Shown: positions 47,190 through 56,403 of the stretch, one piece after another
How the letters are laid out: the number at the start of each line of letters is the position of its first letter
Numbering within the stretch: the stretch's first letter is position 1
NCBI GenBank assembly: GCA_964503615.1
Contig: CAZDBA010000002.1
Span: 1 to 64,000 of the forward strand
Length of the DNA stretch: 64,000 bases
Origin: CAZDBA01 sp964503615
GTDB lineage: Bacteria > Planctomycetota > Planctomycetia > Pirellulales > Pirellulaceae
Direction: 5' to 3'
Notes under the pieces: model-generated
What the model was told of the DNA's origin: nothing
Seen by the model: the letters and a program-made list of their open reading frames with translations, nothing else
Databases searched by the model: none
Position numbers and translations under genes: made by a program

Positions 47190-47315
47190 TTACGCATCGT
47201 TGTTGCTGCGATCCAGCATGGAGCTACCCATCACAATCGCGAACCAGATGACCAATACGGTAAGGCCCATTGTGGCCCATACTGTGATCCAATAACTCAT
47301 CGTTAGCTCAAACAC
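47190..47315 (-). CDS. 41-residue single-helix membrane peptide
   Basis: A small gene just after the ATPase-permease fusion. From a GTG at 47315 it encodes about 41 residues; an internal ATG at 47300 would give 36 (MSYWITVWATMGL). A Shine-Dalgarno site (AGGAGAG) lies four bases before the GTG and 12 bases separate it from the upstream stop, which favours the GTG. One membrane helix dominates (ITVWATMGLTVLVIWFAIVMG), followed by a short polar tail (LDRSNNDA). It may be a regulatory or stabilising subunit of the transporter. I do not recognise a family. Confidence 0.6.
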   Translation of the reverse strand: MFELTMSYWITVWATMGLTVLVIWFAIVMGSSMLDRSNNDA

Positions 47316-47327
47316 AGATCTCTCCTA

Positions 47328-48923
47328 TTAACTTCCTGTACGGCTCTCGTGTCGAAAAGCTTCGAATTCGAAAAAGGCGAATGCGAAGTGGATCAGGAGT
47401 ACCAGTAAAGTAGCCCAGAGGATCGTCTTCGTCACGCTATGACTAACATCGGTGGTTGAAAACTTTGGCTTTATACCCTGAAAATAAGCCACCATTCCAA
47501 TCGCTAGACCACATAATAGCAACTTACTGAACAACCATTGCGTTCCAAAATAAGTGAACTGCCCAAGAATTTCCAGTTGGCGATGAAAATGATAGTTCCA
47601 AAAGTAAGGTCCCTGCTCGGGGTGGGTCCAAGCAAACGTAAGCAGGCTGGTGAATTTTGCGGCCATAAAGCTGACCCAGGTCAGCAGCAATGTACCGACT
47701 AAAAAGTTCAGCATGATCGGCGTCAATAGATATCGCCTGGGACTGGCTCCGAAGGAACGCATTGCATCGATTTGGTTTCCGTACTGACGACCACCCACAT
47801 CAGCCGTTATGGCAGCGCCACTGCGGGCAGCAATCAGTACCGTCGCGAGCACCGGCACAAAAATGCGATAAGTCGCAAATCCAATCGCGGCCAACAGGTC
47901 TTCGACTAACAGCGGTTCGGTATATTCAGCGTAGGGAAGAAACTCAAAAGAGAAATAAGTAGTGACGAATCCAGTAATGATTCCAGCGATGGCCAAGTAG
48001 ATGATCGCTGTAAATCCGAAAACAAGTTTCGCGTAGTGAATCAAGAATTTGATCCCCCAGCGAAAGTTCTTCCACAGCGGCAACAAACTCAAAACCGCAA
48101 CCAAACATGCTTCAGCGCATCGGGTCGTCCCCGAAAAAAAAGAGCTTGCGGCTTTACCGATTCGAGAGGGTAGTGATTCAACACCCAACACCTCTTGGTG
48201 CTCTAACGCTGCGGAGGACAGAGGTCTGAGCATCTCGCCAAGCTCAGCCCATTCTTCGCGGGCGACTTCGTTGAGTTGCCCTCGAACAGGATCGAACAAA
48301 AAGACGCGATCGGCAATCGGTAACAACGAAGGATAATCGTGCGTTACGATAACAGACGTCTTTTGATGCGTTTCGTGCGTGTTGCGCAAGAGCTCTGCGA
48401 CCTGATTGGCGGTCGATGGATCAAGACCCGAAGTTGGCTCGTCGTAGAGTATCGCTGGTGGGTCGTAGGCTAACGTTCTTGCAATCGCCAAGCGTTGTCG
48501 CTGCCCACCACTTAATCGAGAAGTGGGTACGTTTGAAGGGACCTTTAGATCGGTCAACAGACTTGAAAGCTCCTGCTTCGAGAACTTGGCCGTTCCACAG
48601 GAGTGAGCAAAATCCATATTCCCGCGAGCGGAAAGTTCGTCAAACAGTGCGAAGGACTGGAATACCACACCTGCTTGACCGCTGCGAACTGGGGCGCCGT
48701 TACATTGAACATCCCCGACCACTGATATCCCGTCTGTTGAGGCTCCAACGAGGCCGGCAAGAATTTTGAGCAGCACCGATTTCCCAACACCACTAGGCCC
48801 AACAATGATCGAGATTTCGCCAGCACGAAATTCGGCACTGGCATTATCCAGCAGCTGGCGGGCCCCCGCTTGTACGCTCAAATTTGAGATGGTGAGAGTT
48901 GCTGCAGAATTTTCGACTGTCAC
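47328..48923 (-). CDS. Mla-type ABC ATPase-permease fusion
   Basis: A 531-residue fusion of MlaF-like ATPase and MlaE-like permease, acting at the inner membrane in lipid trafficking. The ATPase part (1-235) has Walker A GPSGVGKS (about 42-49), signature LSGGQRQRLAIARTL, Walker B AILYDEPTSGLDP and the switch His in VTHDYPSL. The permease part (about 285-525) has MlaE features: ITGFVTTYFSFEF, FATYRIFVPVLATVLIAARSGAAITADVG and DAMRSFGASPRRYLLTPIM. In E. coli these are two proteins. The start overlaps the upstream MlaD-like gene by four bases. Confidence 0.93.
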   Translation of the reverse strand: MTVENSAATLTISNLSVQAGARQLLDNASAEFRAGEISIIVGPSGVGKSVLLKILAGLVGASTDGISVVGDVQCNGAPVRSGQAGVVFQSFALFDELSARGNMDFAHSCGTAKFSKQELSSLLTDLKVPSNVPTSRLSGGQRQRLAIARTLAYDPPAILYDEPTSGLDPSTANQVAELLRNTHETHQKTSVIVTHDYPSLLPIADRVFLFDPVRGQLNEVAREEWAELGEMLRPLSSAALEHQEVLGVESLPSRIGKAASSFFSGTTRCAEACLVAVLSLLPLWKNFRWGIKFLIHYAKLVFGFTAIIYLAIAGIITGFVTTYFSFEFLPYAEYTEPLLVEDLLAAIGFATYRIFVPVLATVLIAARSGAAITADVGGRQYGNQIDAMRSFGASPRRYLLTPIMLNFLVGTLLLTWVSFMAAKFTSLLTFAWTHPEQGPYFWNYHFHRQLEILGQFTYFGTQWLFSKLLLCGLAIGMVAYFQGIKPKFSTTDVSHSVTKTILWATLLVLLIHFAFAFFEFEAFRHESRTGS

Positions 48924-50230
48924 CGACCTGATCTCTTTTTCGAGTAAAACGGATTGTCTTGTTGTGATTTTGGTTCAGCGGCGATGACAGGGATAACAGC
49001 ACCCTCGGTTAACGCAGGTTCGCCGGGGTAGTGCTGGAGCGTCATCCAACGTTCGTCTTTGAACAGAATCCGATTCCGCAGCACTCTGGCAAATTCTGGC
49101 GGAATAGGCTCTTCCGGGTTTCCAAACATCGCTCTACCGATCTCTTCCACGGTGGGCTGCATTCGGGAACTTGCCAGCGCGATCGCGTCTTGGGCTTGTT
49201 CGCTATTCCAATTCCTTTGCCAAACCGTATGAAGCCGCTCGTTGTCGACGACAACCTCCTTAAAGATCTCACCGAAAACAACTTGAACTTCATCATCGTT
49301 GACAAATTCCCGAACACTTTCGCGTACAACAGATCGAACCGTTTCGTTTTCAGCGATTGAGCGCAAGACTGCTTTTTGAACTTCTAAAAAGTCGTCTGCA
49401 TGACTTTGCAAAATTGGCACTGCGTGTTCTTCCAAAAACCGATTGAACTCCTTTTTGGTCAAATCTTTTTCTGGTAGCGGTGAAGCGTCGTAGATGTAAC
49501 GCCAACCAAAACGCCACACGGAAACCTTTTTCCACATTTCCTGACCGACCGTATTCATCACGGGAGCGACTTCTTGTTGAATCACTGGCCAGATCTGTTC
49601 CTGAATCAGCGGAACGAGATCTTCTTTCACCAGATCGGTCTGTAGCCGATCGCCAATTTTACGAATCGCCTCAGAACGCTTTTCCAAAGCGACTTTCAAA
49701 TCGGCTTGAATAACAACAACGGACTCGGCGATCGACTTTTGGATAATCGGTTTTAGAAGCTCGTTGAGTTCTTTTTGGTTCTCTCGGAAAGTGGTTAACA
49801 GCTTTTCCGCGTACGCTTTTCTTTTCTCAGGCGGTAGCATCTGTTCAATGACCCAGCCCATCGAATCAGGCGTGTCATGATAGGCCAAGTAATCTTTGCT
49901 GGTGAGCTTGGGGGCATTCGGAAAAAGTTCCACGAACGCTTTTTTTCCTTTCGTGAGTTTCATGGAATCGGAGGCGAGAGATTCGACTCGCACGATCATT
50001 CCGACTTGTACAGCTTCGTTGCTTTCCTGATCAAATATAAAAACCCGGTCACCGACCTTAAATGTGCTGGCAACCTCAAACTCAATTTCGAAAGTGTCAC
50101 ACCGCTTGAGAAAGAAATCGGCAAGTTGACTCGTTGCAGCTTTGGTGGTGTTTTTTTGCTGAGTACTGATGTACCCAAACACGGCGGCGATCGCGATCCA
50201 AATCAATATTCCGATTGTAAGGCGTTTCAT
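48920..50230 (-). CDS. MlaD-like membrane-anchored protein
   Basis: A 436-residue protein with one N-terminal helix (TIGILIWIAIAAVFGYI) and the rest periplasmic. Residues 45-90 form a short beta-rich part (FEIEFEVASTFKVGDRVFIF, VQVGMIVRVESL) resembling an MCE domain, though the match is weak. The remainder is long and helical (KAYAEKLLTTFRENQKELNEL, DLVPLIQEQIWPVIQQEVAPV), as in MCE proteins with helical tunnels. It overlaps the ATPase-permease gene by four bases, which supports a role as the substrate-binding partner of that transporter. Confidence 0.75.
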   Translation of the reverse strand: MKRLTIGILIWIAIAAVFGYISTQQKNTTKAATSQLADFFLKRCDTFEIEFEVASTFKVGDRVFIFDQESNEAVQVGMIVRVESLASDSMKLTKGKKAFVELFPNAPKLTSKDYLAYHDTPDSMGWVIEQMLPPEKRKAYAEKLLTTFRENQKELNELLKPIIQKSIAESVVVIQADLKVALEKRSEAIRKIGDRLQTDLVKEDLVPLIQEQIWPVIQQEVAPVMNTVGQEMWKKVSVWRFGWRYIYDASPLPEKDLTKKEFNRFLEEHAVPILQSHADDFLEVQKAVLRSIAENETVRSVVRESVREFVNDDEVQVVFGEIFKEVVVDNERLHTVWQRNWNSEQAQDAIALASSRMQPTVEEIGRAMFGNPEEPIPPEFARVLRNRILFKDERWMTLQHYPGEPALTEGAVIPVIAAEPKSQQDNPFYSKKRSGR

Positions 50231-50559
50231 GACTAAAATTGCCGATGTAAGATTCGTTCCAAAAGAATTAAAAACGGGCAGGAAAATTCGTAAGATTCAA
50301 GCTATCCAGCAGTCTACAAATTAGTTCGTTTTATTGCGACGCACATTTCGATAAACCTCAAGCAGAACTTGGATAAAACAGCGTGTCTAGAAGAAATCCA
50401 AGCAGCTAAAACCTCTTGAATTTGCCCTTTGGCGATTTCAAAGGTATGCTTTTCAGGGTTAAAGGCACCTTTTTTCTTCTCACGCCTCTTTCTCTCCCAC
50501 CACTCAACTCGATTTGGGTTGAGCGAGCATGAAGCTTTTCCGAACCTTAAAGGGTTTCC
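50231..50559. other. Divergent intergenic region
   Basis: This 329-base stretch between the divergent MlaD-like and subtilase genes should hold promoters for both. No clear box pair stands out. A 28-codon frame (50447-50530) ends just before the subtilase gene and looks fortuitous. Confidence 0.4.
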
Positions 50560-52065
50560 ATGAAACGCATTTTTCTTTTGCTTATCGCTTTTTCCCACCC
50601 ATTTTGCATTTTGCCTTCCTGTCAGGCACAACAGGCCGAAGTTGGCTTCGACGATCTGGAAGCCTTGATTGGGAGTGGGTTAGAGGATGGAATGGGTGTC
50701 ACTTCAGCACAGGTTGAAAGCCCCTCTCAAAACGCGGACGGTAGCTTGGCTTATATGCCTAACTCGGCCAGCTCCCAATTCAGCAACACAATCTTCTTTG
50801 ACGCTACTGGTACAAACTCCGGTTCAATTGCACATGCTTCGAACGTTGGTTTTCGGATGTACGGCAGACTTGGTATGGCAAACGGTTTGGGGCGGGCAGC
50901 GAACCCAATCAATTCATATGAGGTCAACGATTTTTTAAACTCAATCCTTCTGAATGGTGGTGGTGATCCTGCATCTTTCGACATCAACATCGCCAACCAT
51001 AGCTATATCTTTTATCAGGATGCTCAAAACTTTTCAGACGACTTAACAATTAGCCTCTTACGACGTTTTGATTTTGTGGCGGAGCAAAACGAGACATCAA
51101 TGTTCGTCGGAGTCAACAACGGTTCAGCGTCTGCATTGCCAGAGTTTTTTAGCAATAGCTACAACTCTATTTCTGTAGGTCGTAGCGATGGCGGGCATTC
51201 ATTCGGTCCAACTACATCTGTTTATGGGCCCGGTCGCACGAAGCCGGACATTGTCGCGCCCGACACCCGAACCAGTTTTTCAACGCCTATGGTTTCCGCT
51301 GCAGCAGCAATTTTGCACGAAGCGGGAACCGGCACTGACGCAAACAAAACGGAAACGATTCGCGCTCTTCTTCTTGCAGGAGCAACTAAAGACGAATTTC
51401 CAACATGGGACAGAACGGTAACTCGTCCGATTGACGATCGTTTCGGAGCCGGCGAATTGAATATCTACAACAGCTATATGTCACTACAAGGCGGTGAATT
51501 CAATGGAACTGCTGGAGATCCCGCTGCTCCAGTTGCGCTAAATGGTTGGGACTACGAGACGGAAATTGTCTCAGGCAACGATCTGTTCTACGAGTTCGAA
51601 GTTTCCAATGGCACGAAACTGGATGAACTTTCGATCGTTCTCTGTTGGAATATGGAGATCAACGATCTAAACAATTCACCCAGCATATTTTCTTCTTCAG
51701 AGAACCTGGGTGATCTTAACCTTGATTTCTATGATTCTAGCGGTTCTTTTTTAGGAAGCCTTTTAGACGAGAGCAAGAGTAGTGTGGACAACGTCGAACA
51801 TATCTACTTGCAGGATCTTCCAGAGGGGACTTATCACTTGAAAGTCAGCTCGGATACGAACCGAGATTTCGGTTTGGCTTGGCGAAGCACAAGTTCCAAC
51901 CTGTTGCTTGGCGATGTGAATCAAGACGGCACCGTCAGTTTTTTGGACTTAGCACCATTCATAACCCTGCTATTGACTGGAAACTATCAATTCCAAGCTG
52001 ACACTAATGGCGACGGGCAATTGAACTTCTTTGACATTGCGGGTTTCCTCAGCTTGCTCACCTGA
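50560..52065 (+). CDS. S8 subtilase-like secreted protein with dockerin-like tail
   Basis: A 501-residue protein with a signal peptide (residues 1-23). The S8 fold is shown by KPDIVAPD (228-235) followed by TSFSTPMVSAAAAIL, whose catalytic serine is S239. The oxyanion Asn is N146 (IANHSY) and the His is probably H92 (GSIAHASNVG). The usual catalytic Asp appears as Glu (E53 in SAQVESPS). A beta-sandwich P-domain-like part spans about 325-440. The tail (about 450-501) has two calcium loops of dockerin type (GDVNQDGTVSFLDL and ADTNGDGQLNFFDI). It may be a surface-attached or cell-wall protease, possibly with altered catalysis. Confidence 0.8.
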   Translation: MKRIFLLLIAFSHPFCILPSCQAQQAEVGFDDLEALIGSGLEDGMGVTSAQVESPSQNADGSLAYMPNSASSQFSNTIFFDATGTNSGSIAHASNVGFRMYGRLGMANGLGRAANPINSYEVNDFLNSILLNGGGDPASFDINIANHSYIFYQDAQNFSDDLTISLLRRFDFVAEQNETSMFVGVNNGSASALPEFFSNSYNSISVGRSDGGHSFGPTTSVYGPGRTKPDIVAPDTRTSFSTPMVSAAAAILHEAGTGTDANKTETIRALLLAGATKDEFPTWDRTVTRPIDDRFGAGELNIYNSYMSLQGGEFNGTAGDPAAPVALNGWDYETEIVSGNDLFYEFEVSNGTKLDELSIVLCWNMEINDLNNSPSIFSSSENLGDLNLDFYDSSGSFLGSLLDESKSSVDNVEHIYLQDLPEGTYHLKVSSDTNRDFGLAWRSTSSNLLLGDVNQDGTVSFLDLAPFITLLLTGNYQFQADTNGDGQLNFFDIAGFLSLLT

Positions 52066-52521
52066 TTCCAGCCTCAAAATTCTTCTTTCGCTGAATGCGC
52101 GTCACTGTCAACGCGATCTGGCCATTTCATAACGTGTCACCTCGTTTGATCGCGAGGTCAGGCTCCTGACGTGCCGAAATCACGTGGCTGAAAATATTAT
52201 CATGGCTCTGCGAAGTTTGTCCCCGCTTCGGTTCGGCAGGAGCCCCACACGCCCGCCCTACACGGTTAGTTGACACGAATCGCTACCTTGCTTGTCAGAA
52301 CCTTATCGAGCCTTCTCGCTACAAACTGACCTGTTGGTATTTTTGGATCCGTACAATCGTCAGAATCCATTTTCCGAGTTCTAGTCGAATTTACGTCTTG
52401 CTTCCCACTGGCTAAAAGGTACATCTCCGTACAACTGCACTCTCAACTCAACCTACCTCAACTCAACCTACCTCAACTCAAACCTCTAGCCCTGACGGGA
52501 TTATGAGTCTTAGTTAAACGG
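52066..52521. other. Intergenic region with a short tandem repeat
   Basis: This 456-base stretch has no convincing gene. The only clear structure is the 15-base tandem repeat at 52443-52485, just before the GGDEF-EAL gene. A possible start-proximal promoter was not identified. Confidence 0.5.
52443..52485. repeat. 15-base tandem repeat, about 2.9 copies
   Basis: The unit TCAACTCAACCTACC occurs exactly at 52443-52457 and 52458-52472, then a diverged partial copy follows to 52485. It ends 36 bases before the start codon of the GGDEF-EAL gene, so it lies in the promoter or leader of that gene. Confidence 0.85.
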
Positions 52522-54417
52522 ATGTCATTAGTCGAAAACAATTTTGTTTCAGTTCCAATCCCATCTAGCGAGGGAAAGGCTATCCGTGCACAACGAGTAT
52601 GGCACTTGTTGGATGTCATGTTCCTGACTTGGGTGTGTTTTTGTTTTTACTTTACGCTCCGAGGTTATGAAGTAGCCGCGGCGATCGCCCAGACGCAAAC
52701 GTTATGTTACCTCGTGGTACAGATATTGTTTCGCAAAAAACAACAGTTCGCCACAGTCATGAATCTGTATATGGCTTGCAGCGGCTTGTGCATCTTCTTT
52801 GTCTCAGTATCCCATCCCAACCTTGCACTTTCTGCCTTTTTCTTTGAGACTTCCATCCTGGTAGCGTCCTACCTGTTTGGGATCAGGCAGGCAGCACTAT
52901 GGCTGCTGTTAACCCTCGTCCATTTCTTAGCTTTCTTTGTGTACCAGTACGGCTTACACGATTCCTTTGCCTACCATTTGGACGAATTGACAATAACACT
53001 GGGAACGGCGCTGTTGATATTCTTTTGCTGCCATCAAGCCGAAGCCAGTTACCAGAGCCAAACGAAAAACTTGGTGGACTTCAGCAAAGATCTACAGAAG
53101 CGTAGTGATGAGTTAGAGTTGTTGGCGACGACTGATTCCCTAACTGGCCTAACGAACCGTTACCAGTTGCAAATCGAACTCGAAAAAATGGTAGAACTCG
53201 CAACTGAAGATAAAAAGGCAGCTTTATTCTTGATCGACATGGATGGGTTCAAAGAAATTAATGACACCCTCGGGCATGCCACGGGTGACGAAGTACTGGT
53301 GGAGATTGGTAAACGACTTTCCTCGAAAATGGGCCATCTCGCCGGTGTTGCACGTCTTGGCGGAGATGAATTCTGCGTACTGTTCAAAGATCTAGTTGAT
53401 ACGGTTCAGGGTGACAAGATTGCCAAAGAAATTGTCGAGCATCTAACACGACGGTACCAATTGAGTGAGGTTGAGGTCACGCTTGAGACCAGCGTTGGAT
53501 ATGCGATTTGTCCTGATCACGCCAAGACCGCAAAGCACATTTTATCGTTCGCGGATACCGCGATGTATCACGCAAAGAAAAACAAATTGAACATTGCGTT
53601 TTACCGCCCCGAAATGACAAAACGCTTGAGTGAGAACCGTGTGATGAACGAGAAACTATCCGACGCTTTGGCAGCGGACGAGTTCTTTCTGGTCTATCAG
53701 CCGCAAGTCGACACCTCAACCCGCAAAACAATAGCGGCAGAAGCTCTAATTCGCTGGCGTCATGAAGGTCAAATTATCCAACCCAATCGGTTCATTCCCC
53801 TGTTGGAGAATACAGGACGAGTTATTCAAGTCAGCAAATGGGTACTGCAGGAGGCTTGCCGACAGCAAGCTCAATGGAAACAGGCAGGGCTCGATATTGT
53901 CGTGGCTGTGAACGTGAGTGCATTGCAGTTCGAAGATGGTGGTTTTATAGAAAGTGTCCTTGAGCCTTTGAACGAGTTTGGCGTTTCCCCAAGCAAGCTT
54001 GAGCTTGAAATCACCGAAGGCGTTCTAATCGAAAACGTTGAGCAAGTCATCAAGAAACTAATCCAGCTCAAAAGTCTTGGGTGCCGAATCAGCATCGACG
54101 ACTTTGGGACTGGATATTCCTCTCTGGCATACCTTAGACAGTTCCCATTAGACAAACTTAAAATCGACCGAGCTTTCGTCAGGGAAATTCCGGACACTGA
54201 CGATGGAGTGATCGCGAGTAGTATTATTACTCTTGCAGAATCGTTGGGCTTGGAAGTGATCGCGGAAGGTGTTGAAACAATCGAGCAGTTAAAGTTTCTT
54301 CAGGAACAGGGATGCAACCAACACCAAGGCTTCTATTTTAGTCGACCCGTGGGGCCTGACGAGATCGTCAGGATTGCCAATTCTCAAATGGACTGCTTGG
54401 TACGACCAAGACGTTAA
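52522..54417 (+). CDS. Membrane GGDEF-EAL protein
   Basis: A 631-residue inner-membrane protein for cyclic di-GMP turnover. About six hydrophobic segments occupy residues 25-180 and no known sensor domain is seen there. The GGDEF domain has intact RLGGDEF and no RxxD inhibitory site. The EAL domain has AEALIRW, VNVSALQF, EITEGV, SIDDFGTGYSSL and AEGVET, all canonical. Both activities are therefore possible. A 15-base tandem repeat lies directly upstream. It stands alone. Confidence 0.92.
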   Translation: MSLVENNFVSVPIPSSEGKAIRAQRVWHLLDVMFLTWVCFCFYFTLRGYEVAAAIAQTQTLCYLVVQILFRKKQQFATVMNLYMACSGLCIFFVSVSHPNLALSAFFFETSILVASYLFGIRQAALWLLLTLVHFLAFFVYQYGLHDSFAYHLDELTITLGTALLIFFCCHQAEASYQSQTKNLVDFSKDLQKRSDELELLATTDSLTGLTNRYQLQIELEKMVELATEDKKAALFLIDMDGFKEINDTLGHATGDEVLVEIGKRLSSKMGHLAGVARLGGDEFCVLFKDLVDTVQGDKIAKEIVEHLTRRYQLSEVEVTLETSVGYAICPDHAKTAKHILSFADTAMYHAKKNKLNIAFYRPEMTKRLSENRVMNEKLSDALAADEFFLVYQPQVDTSTRKTIAAEALIRWRHEGQIIQPNRFIPLLENTGRVIQVSKWVLQEACRQQAQWKQAGLDIVVAVNVSALQFEDGGFIESVLEPLNEFGVSPSKLELEITEGVLIENVEQVIKKLIQLKSLGCRISIDDFGTGYSSLAYLRQFPLDKLKIDRAFVREIPDTDDGVIASSIITLAESLGLEVIAEGVETIEQLKFLQEQGCNQHQGFYFSRPVGPDEIVRIANSQMDCLVRPRR

Positions 54418-54953
54418 CGCCAAGTTGAAAACCACCGTTTCTCAGTAGAACGCACCGCTTGTTGCGTGAAATGCGAGCAAGTCAAAAGTGATCGTATTTA
54501 CGTCAACTTGTACACTAGGATCGTCCGCAATTAGAACTGTGAATCTGTGTGAGAATCAGAAAATGATCCTGATAGACATAAATTCGTTACCTCTCTGACA
54601 TCATCATAATTATGAAAAAAGTGACCAGCCAAAGAACACGAAAAAGCGGATAACTCACCCTCAAAGCGAAATTAACGAAAGACAAAAGCACAATCACCCA
54701 TTCGATCAAAGGGCTTTTGAGTTGAAAAACCTTTGAAAACAAGTGGTTTAGAACATTCGAGATATTCCTCAGCTTTTGCTATTCAGCCCGAAGCAGATTT
54801 ACCAAATATCCCAAAGCAACTTTAATTTGGCGCCCTGATCCGGTCGAATTTCAGGTAGGGGCAGGCAAAGCCAACCCCCGCTAGCGGAGCTAACAGCGTC
54901 GGTAGCATGCTATAATCCAATGGGGCAATCACGAGAGTTAGAAAGCGCGAATT
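54418..54953. other. Intergenic region, no gene seen
   Basis: No gene is recognised in these 536 bases on either strand; the open frames are short and lack family patterns. Near the right end is a palindrome (54878-54887) and an extended -10 box, described separately. Confidence 0.45.
54878..54916 (+). promoter_or_regulatory. Extended -10 promoter with adjacent palindrome
   Basis: TGCTATAAT (54908-54916) is a perfect extended -10 box, 37 bases before the ATG at 54954. No good -35 box is present, as often with extended -10 promoters. The perfect palindrome CCGCTAGCGG (54878-54887) covers the -35 area and could be an operator. The palindrome is short, so the operator idea is tentative. Confidence 0.4.
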
Positions 54954-56204
54954 ATGAACACAGTCCGATGGCTTGGCACAGTTGGAATTGCTTTGTGCCT
55001 ATCACCCTGTTCATTTATTTTGGCCCAAGACAACGATCTGTCAGATCGAATCGTTCTTAAATCGGGCGGTGAGTTGGTAGGAACGATAACCTCGGAATCG
55101 CAAGAGGACGGTAAGAACTTTGTCGTTTTTGAAACGGAATCGGGCGGCATCCTAAAACTGGATAAGAACCGTTTGATTCGAAAAATCATTCCCGCCGACG
55201 GGCTTGCATCAGAGTACCATCTTCGCGCGACAAGCGCCGCATCGCCAGCTCAACACTGGAAGATTGTCGAATGGTGCGAACAACAACCCAAAGGGAAATC
55301 TCGCTTCAAAGGTGAAATCGACTTTCACCTGCATGAAATCGTTGCGGCAGATCCAAACGATAAAAGGGCTTGGCAAAAACTTGGCTACGTTCGACGTAAC
55401 GGCGTTTGGTCCAAAGATAAAAAAATGTTTGCCGTCTCGGGATACACCAAAGTCGGTCGTTCATGGATATCAAATCAACTGGCCGGTGTTGACACCCAAC
55501 TGGAACAAGCTGATCAAGCAAAACGTGACGGAGTAATCGCGTTTAATGCATGGAAAAAGTCGGTACGCAAAGTTAACGCGATAACTGCCAAAGCAAACTT
55601 GCTCTCCATCATCCAACCGGCCGTAGTCCTGCCGCTTTACGATTTCTCACGGGAACACCGAGACGTCGGAATGCGTCGATTGGCCGTTGAGGCGATTGGC
55701 AAAGTAGACTCCCCCGTAGCCATGAATGCACTGATCAACTTTGCCATCCAGGACCCTGATATCTCCGTAAGGCAAGCTGCGGCAACGGAGTTGGAAAACC
55801 AGCCACATTTTTTGCCGGAACAGGTAGCCGCAATGGTAGCCGGTGGTGGATTCTTGCAACATGCGGAAAACCGTATCGTGGAAAGAGCAGGGCAGTTGCT
55901 GGGGCAAGTTCCCTCAGATGCTGCAATCCTACCCCTGATCAATGCGTTACAAACCACTCACAAAGTCTCAACGGGCCGAGGCCAAGGCAGAACTAGCGTC
56001 CAGTCAGTCGGCGGAAATATTCAAGGTCTGGATACCGGAGGCGGACCGACTACTGTAGATCAAATCAGCTCAAACCAATCGGTCGCAGGGGCACTTCGAG
56101 CAATTACCGGACAAGAGTTCGGATTCAACGAACCCCTCGCCTTAGCGTGGTACATCGAGAATTACGCCTATACCGAGATGGAACTTCGCGGCGATGATAA
56201 TTGA
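54954..56204 (+). CDS. Secreted HEAT-repeat-like protein
   Basis: A 416-residue protein with a signal peptide (MNTVRWLGTVGIALCLSPCSFILAQ). A small beta domain opens the mature part (DRIVLKSGGELVGTI). Helical repeats follow; those at about 235-330 are HEAT-like (RDVGMRRLAVEAIGKVDSPVAMNALINFAIQDPDISVRQAAATELE). A low-complexity Gly/Ser/Gln stretch lies at about 340-370. HEAT repeats bind other proteins; no enzyme motif is seen. An extended -10 box lies 37 bases upstream. pyrH follows after 199 bases and is probably a separate unit. Confidence 0.75.
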   Translation: MNTVRWLGTVGIALCLSPCSFILAQDNDLSDRIVLKSGGELVGTITSESQEDGKNFVVFETESGGILKLDKNRLIRKIIPADGLASEYHLRATSAASPAQHWKIVEWCEQQPKGKSRFKGEIDFHLHEIVAADPNDKRAWQKLGYVRRNGVWSKDKKMFAVSGYTKVGRSWISNQLAGVDTQLEQADQAKRDGVIAFNAWKKSVRKVNAITAKANLLSIIQPAVVLPLYDFSREHRDVGMRRLAVEAIGKVDSPVAMNALINFAIQDPDISVRQAAATELENQPHFLPEQVAAMVAGGGFLQHAENRIVERAGQLLGQVPSDAAILPLINALQTTHKVSTGRGQGRTSVQSVGGNIQGLDTGGGPTTVDQISSNQSVAGALRAITGQEFGFNEPLALAWYIENYAYTEMELRGDDN

Positions 56205-56380
56205 TTATTGCCCCGACTTGAACTTATCCTTCTGCTAAACAAGCCAACTAAATTTAGCGAGCCAGCCTTCTTCTGCCAACTTCCTAGGGAAACGTACGCA
56301 AACATGATGAGCGAACCGACCTAAACTTGGAACCTGATTCCAGTTACAATCTGAACCCTGAACAATAGACCACTTACCTC

Positions 56381-56386
56381 TATACT
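56381..56386 (+). promoter_or_regulatory. Weak promoter candidate for pyrH
   Basis: A TATACT box (5/6 match) lies 17 bases before the pyrH ATG, with only a poor -35 (CTGAAC, 17-base spacing). Transcription would start about 10 bases before the ATG, giving a very short leader. This is tentative. Confidence 0.25.
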
Positions 56387-56403
56387 GTCCTTTCGGAAAA
56401 CTC

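Noticed and set aside
50447..50530. A 27-codon frame just upstream of the subtilase gene
   Set aside because: It has no ribosome site and no recognisable composition, and the sequence after it does not suggest a leader-peptide attenuator.
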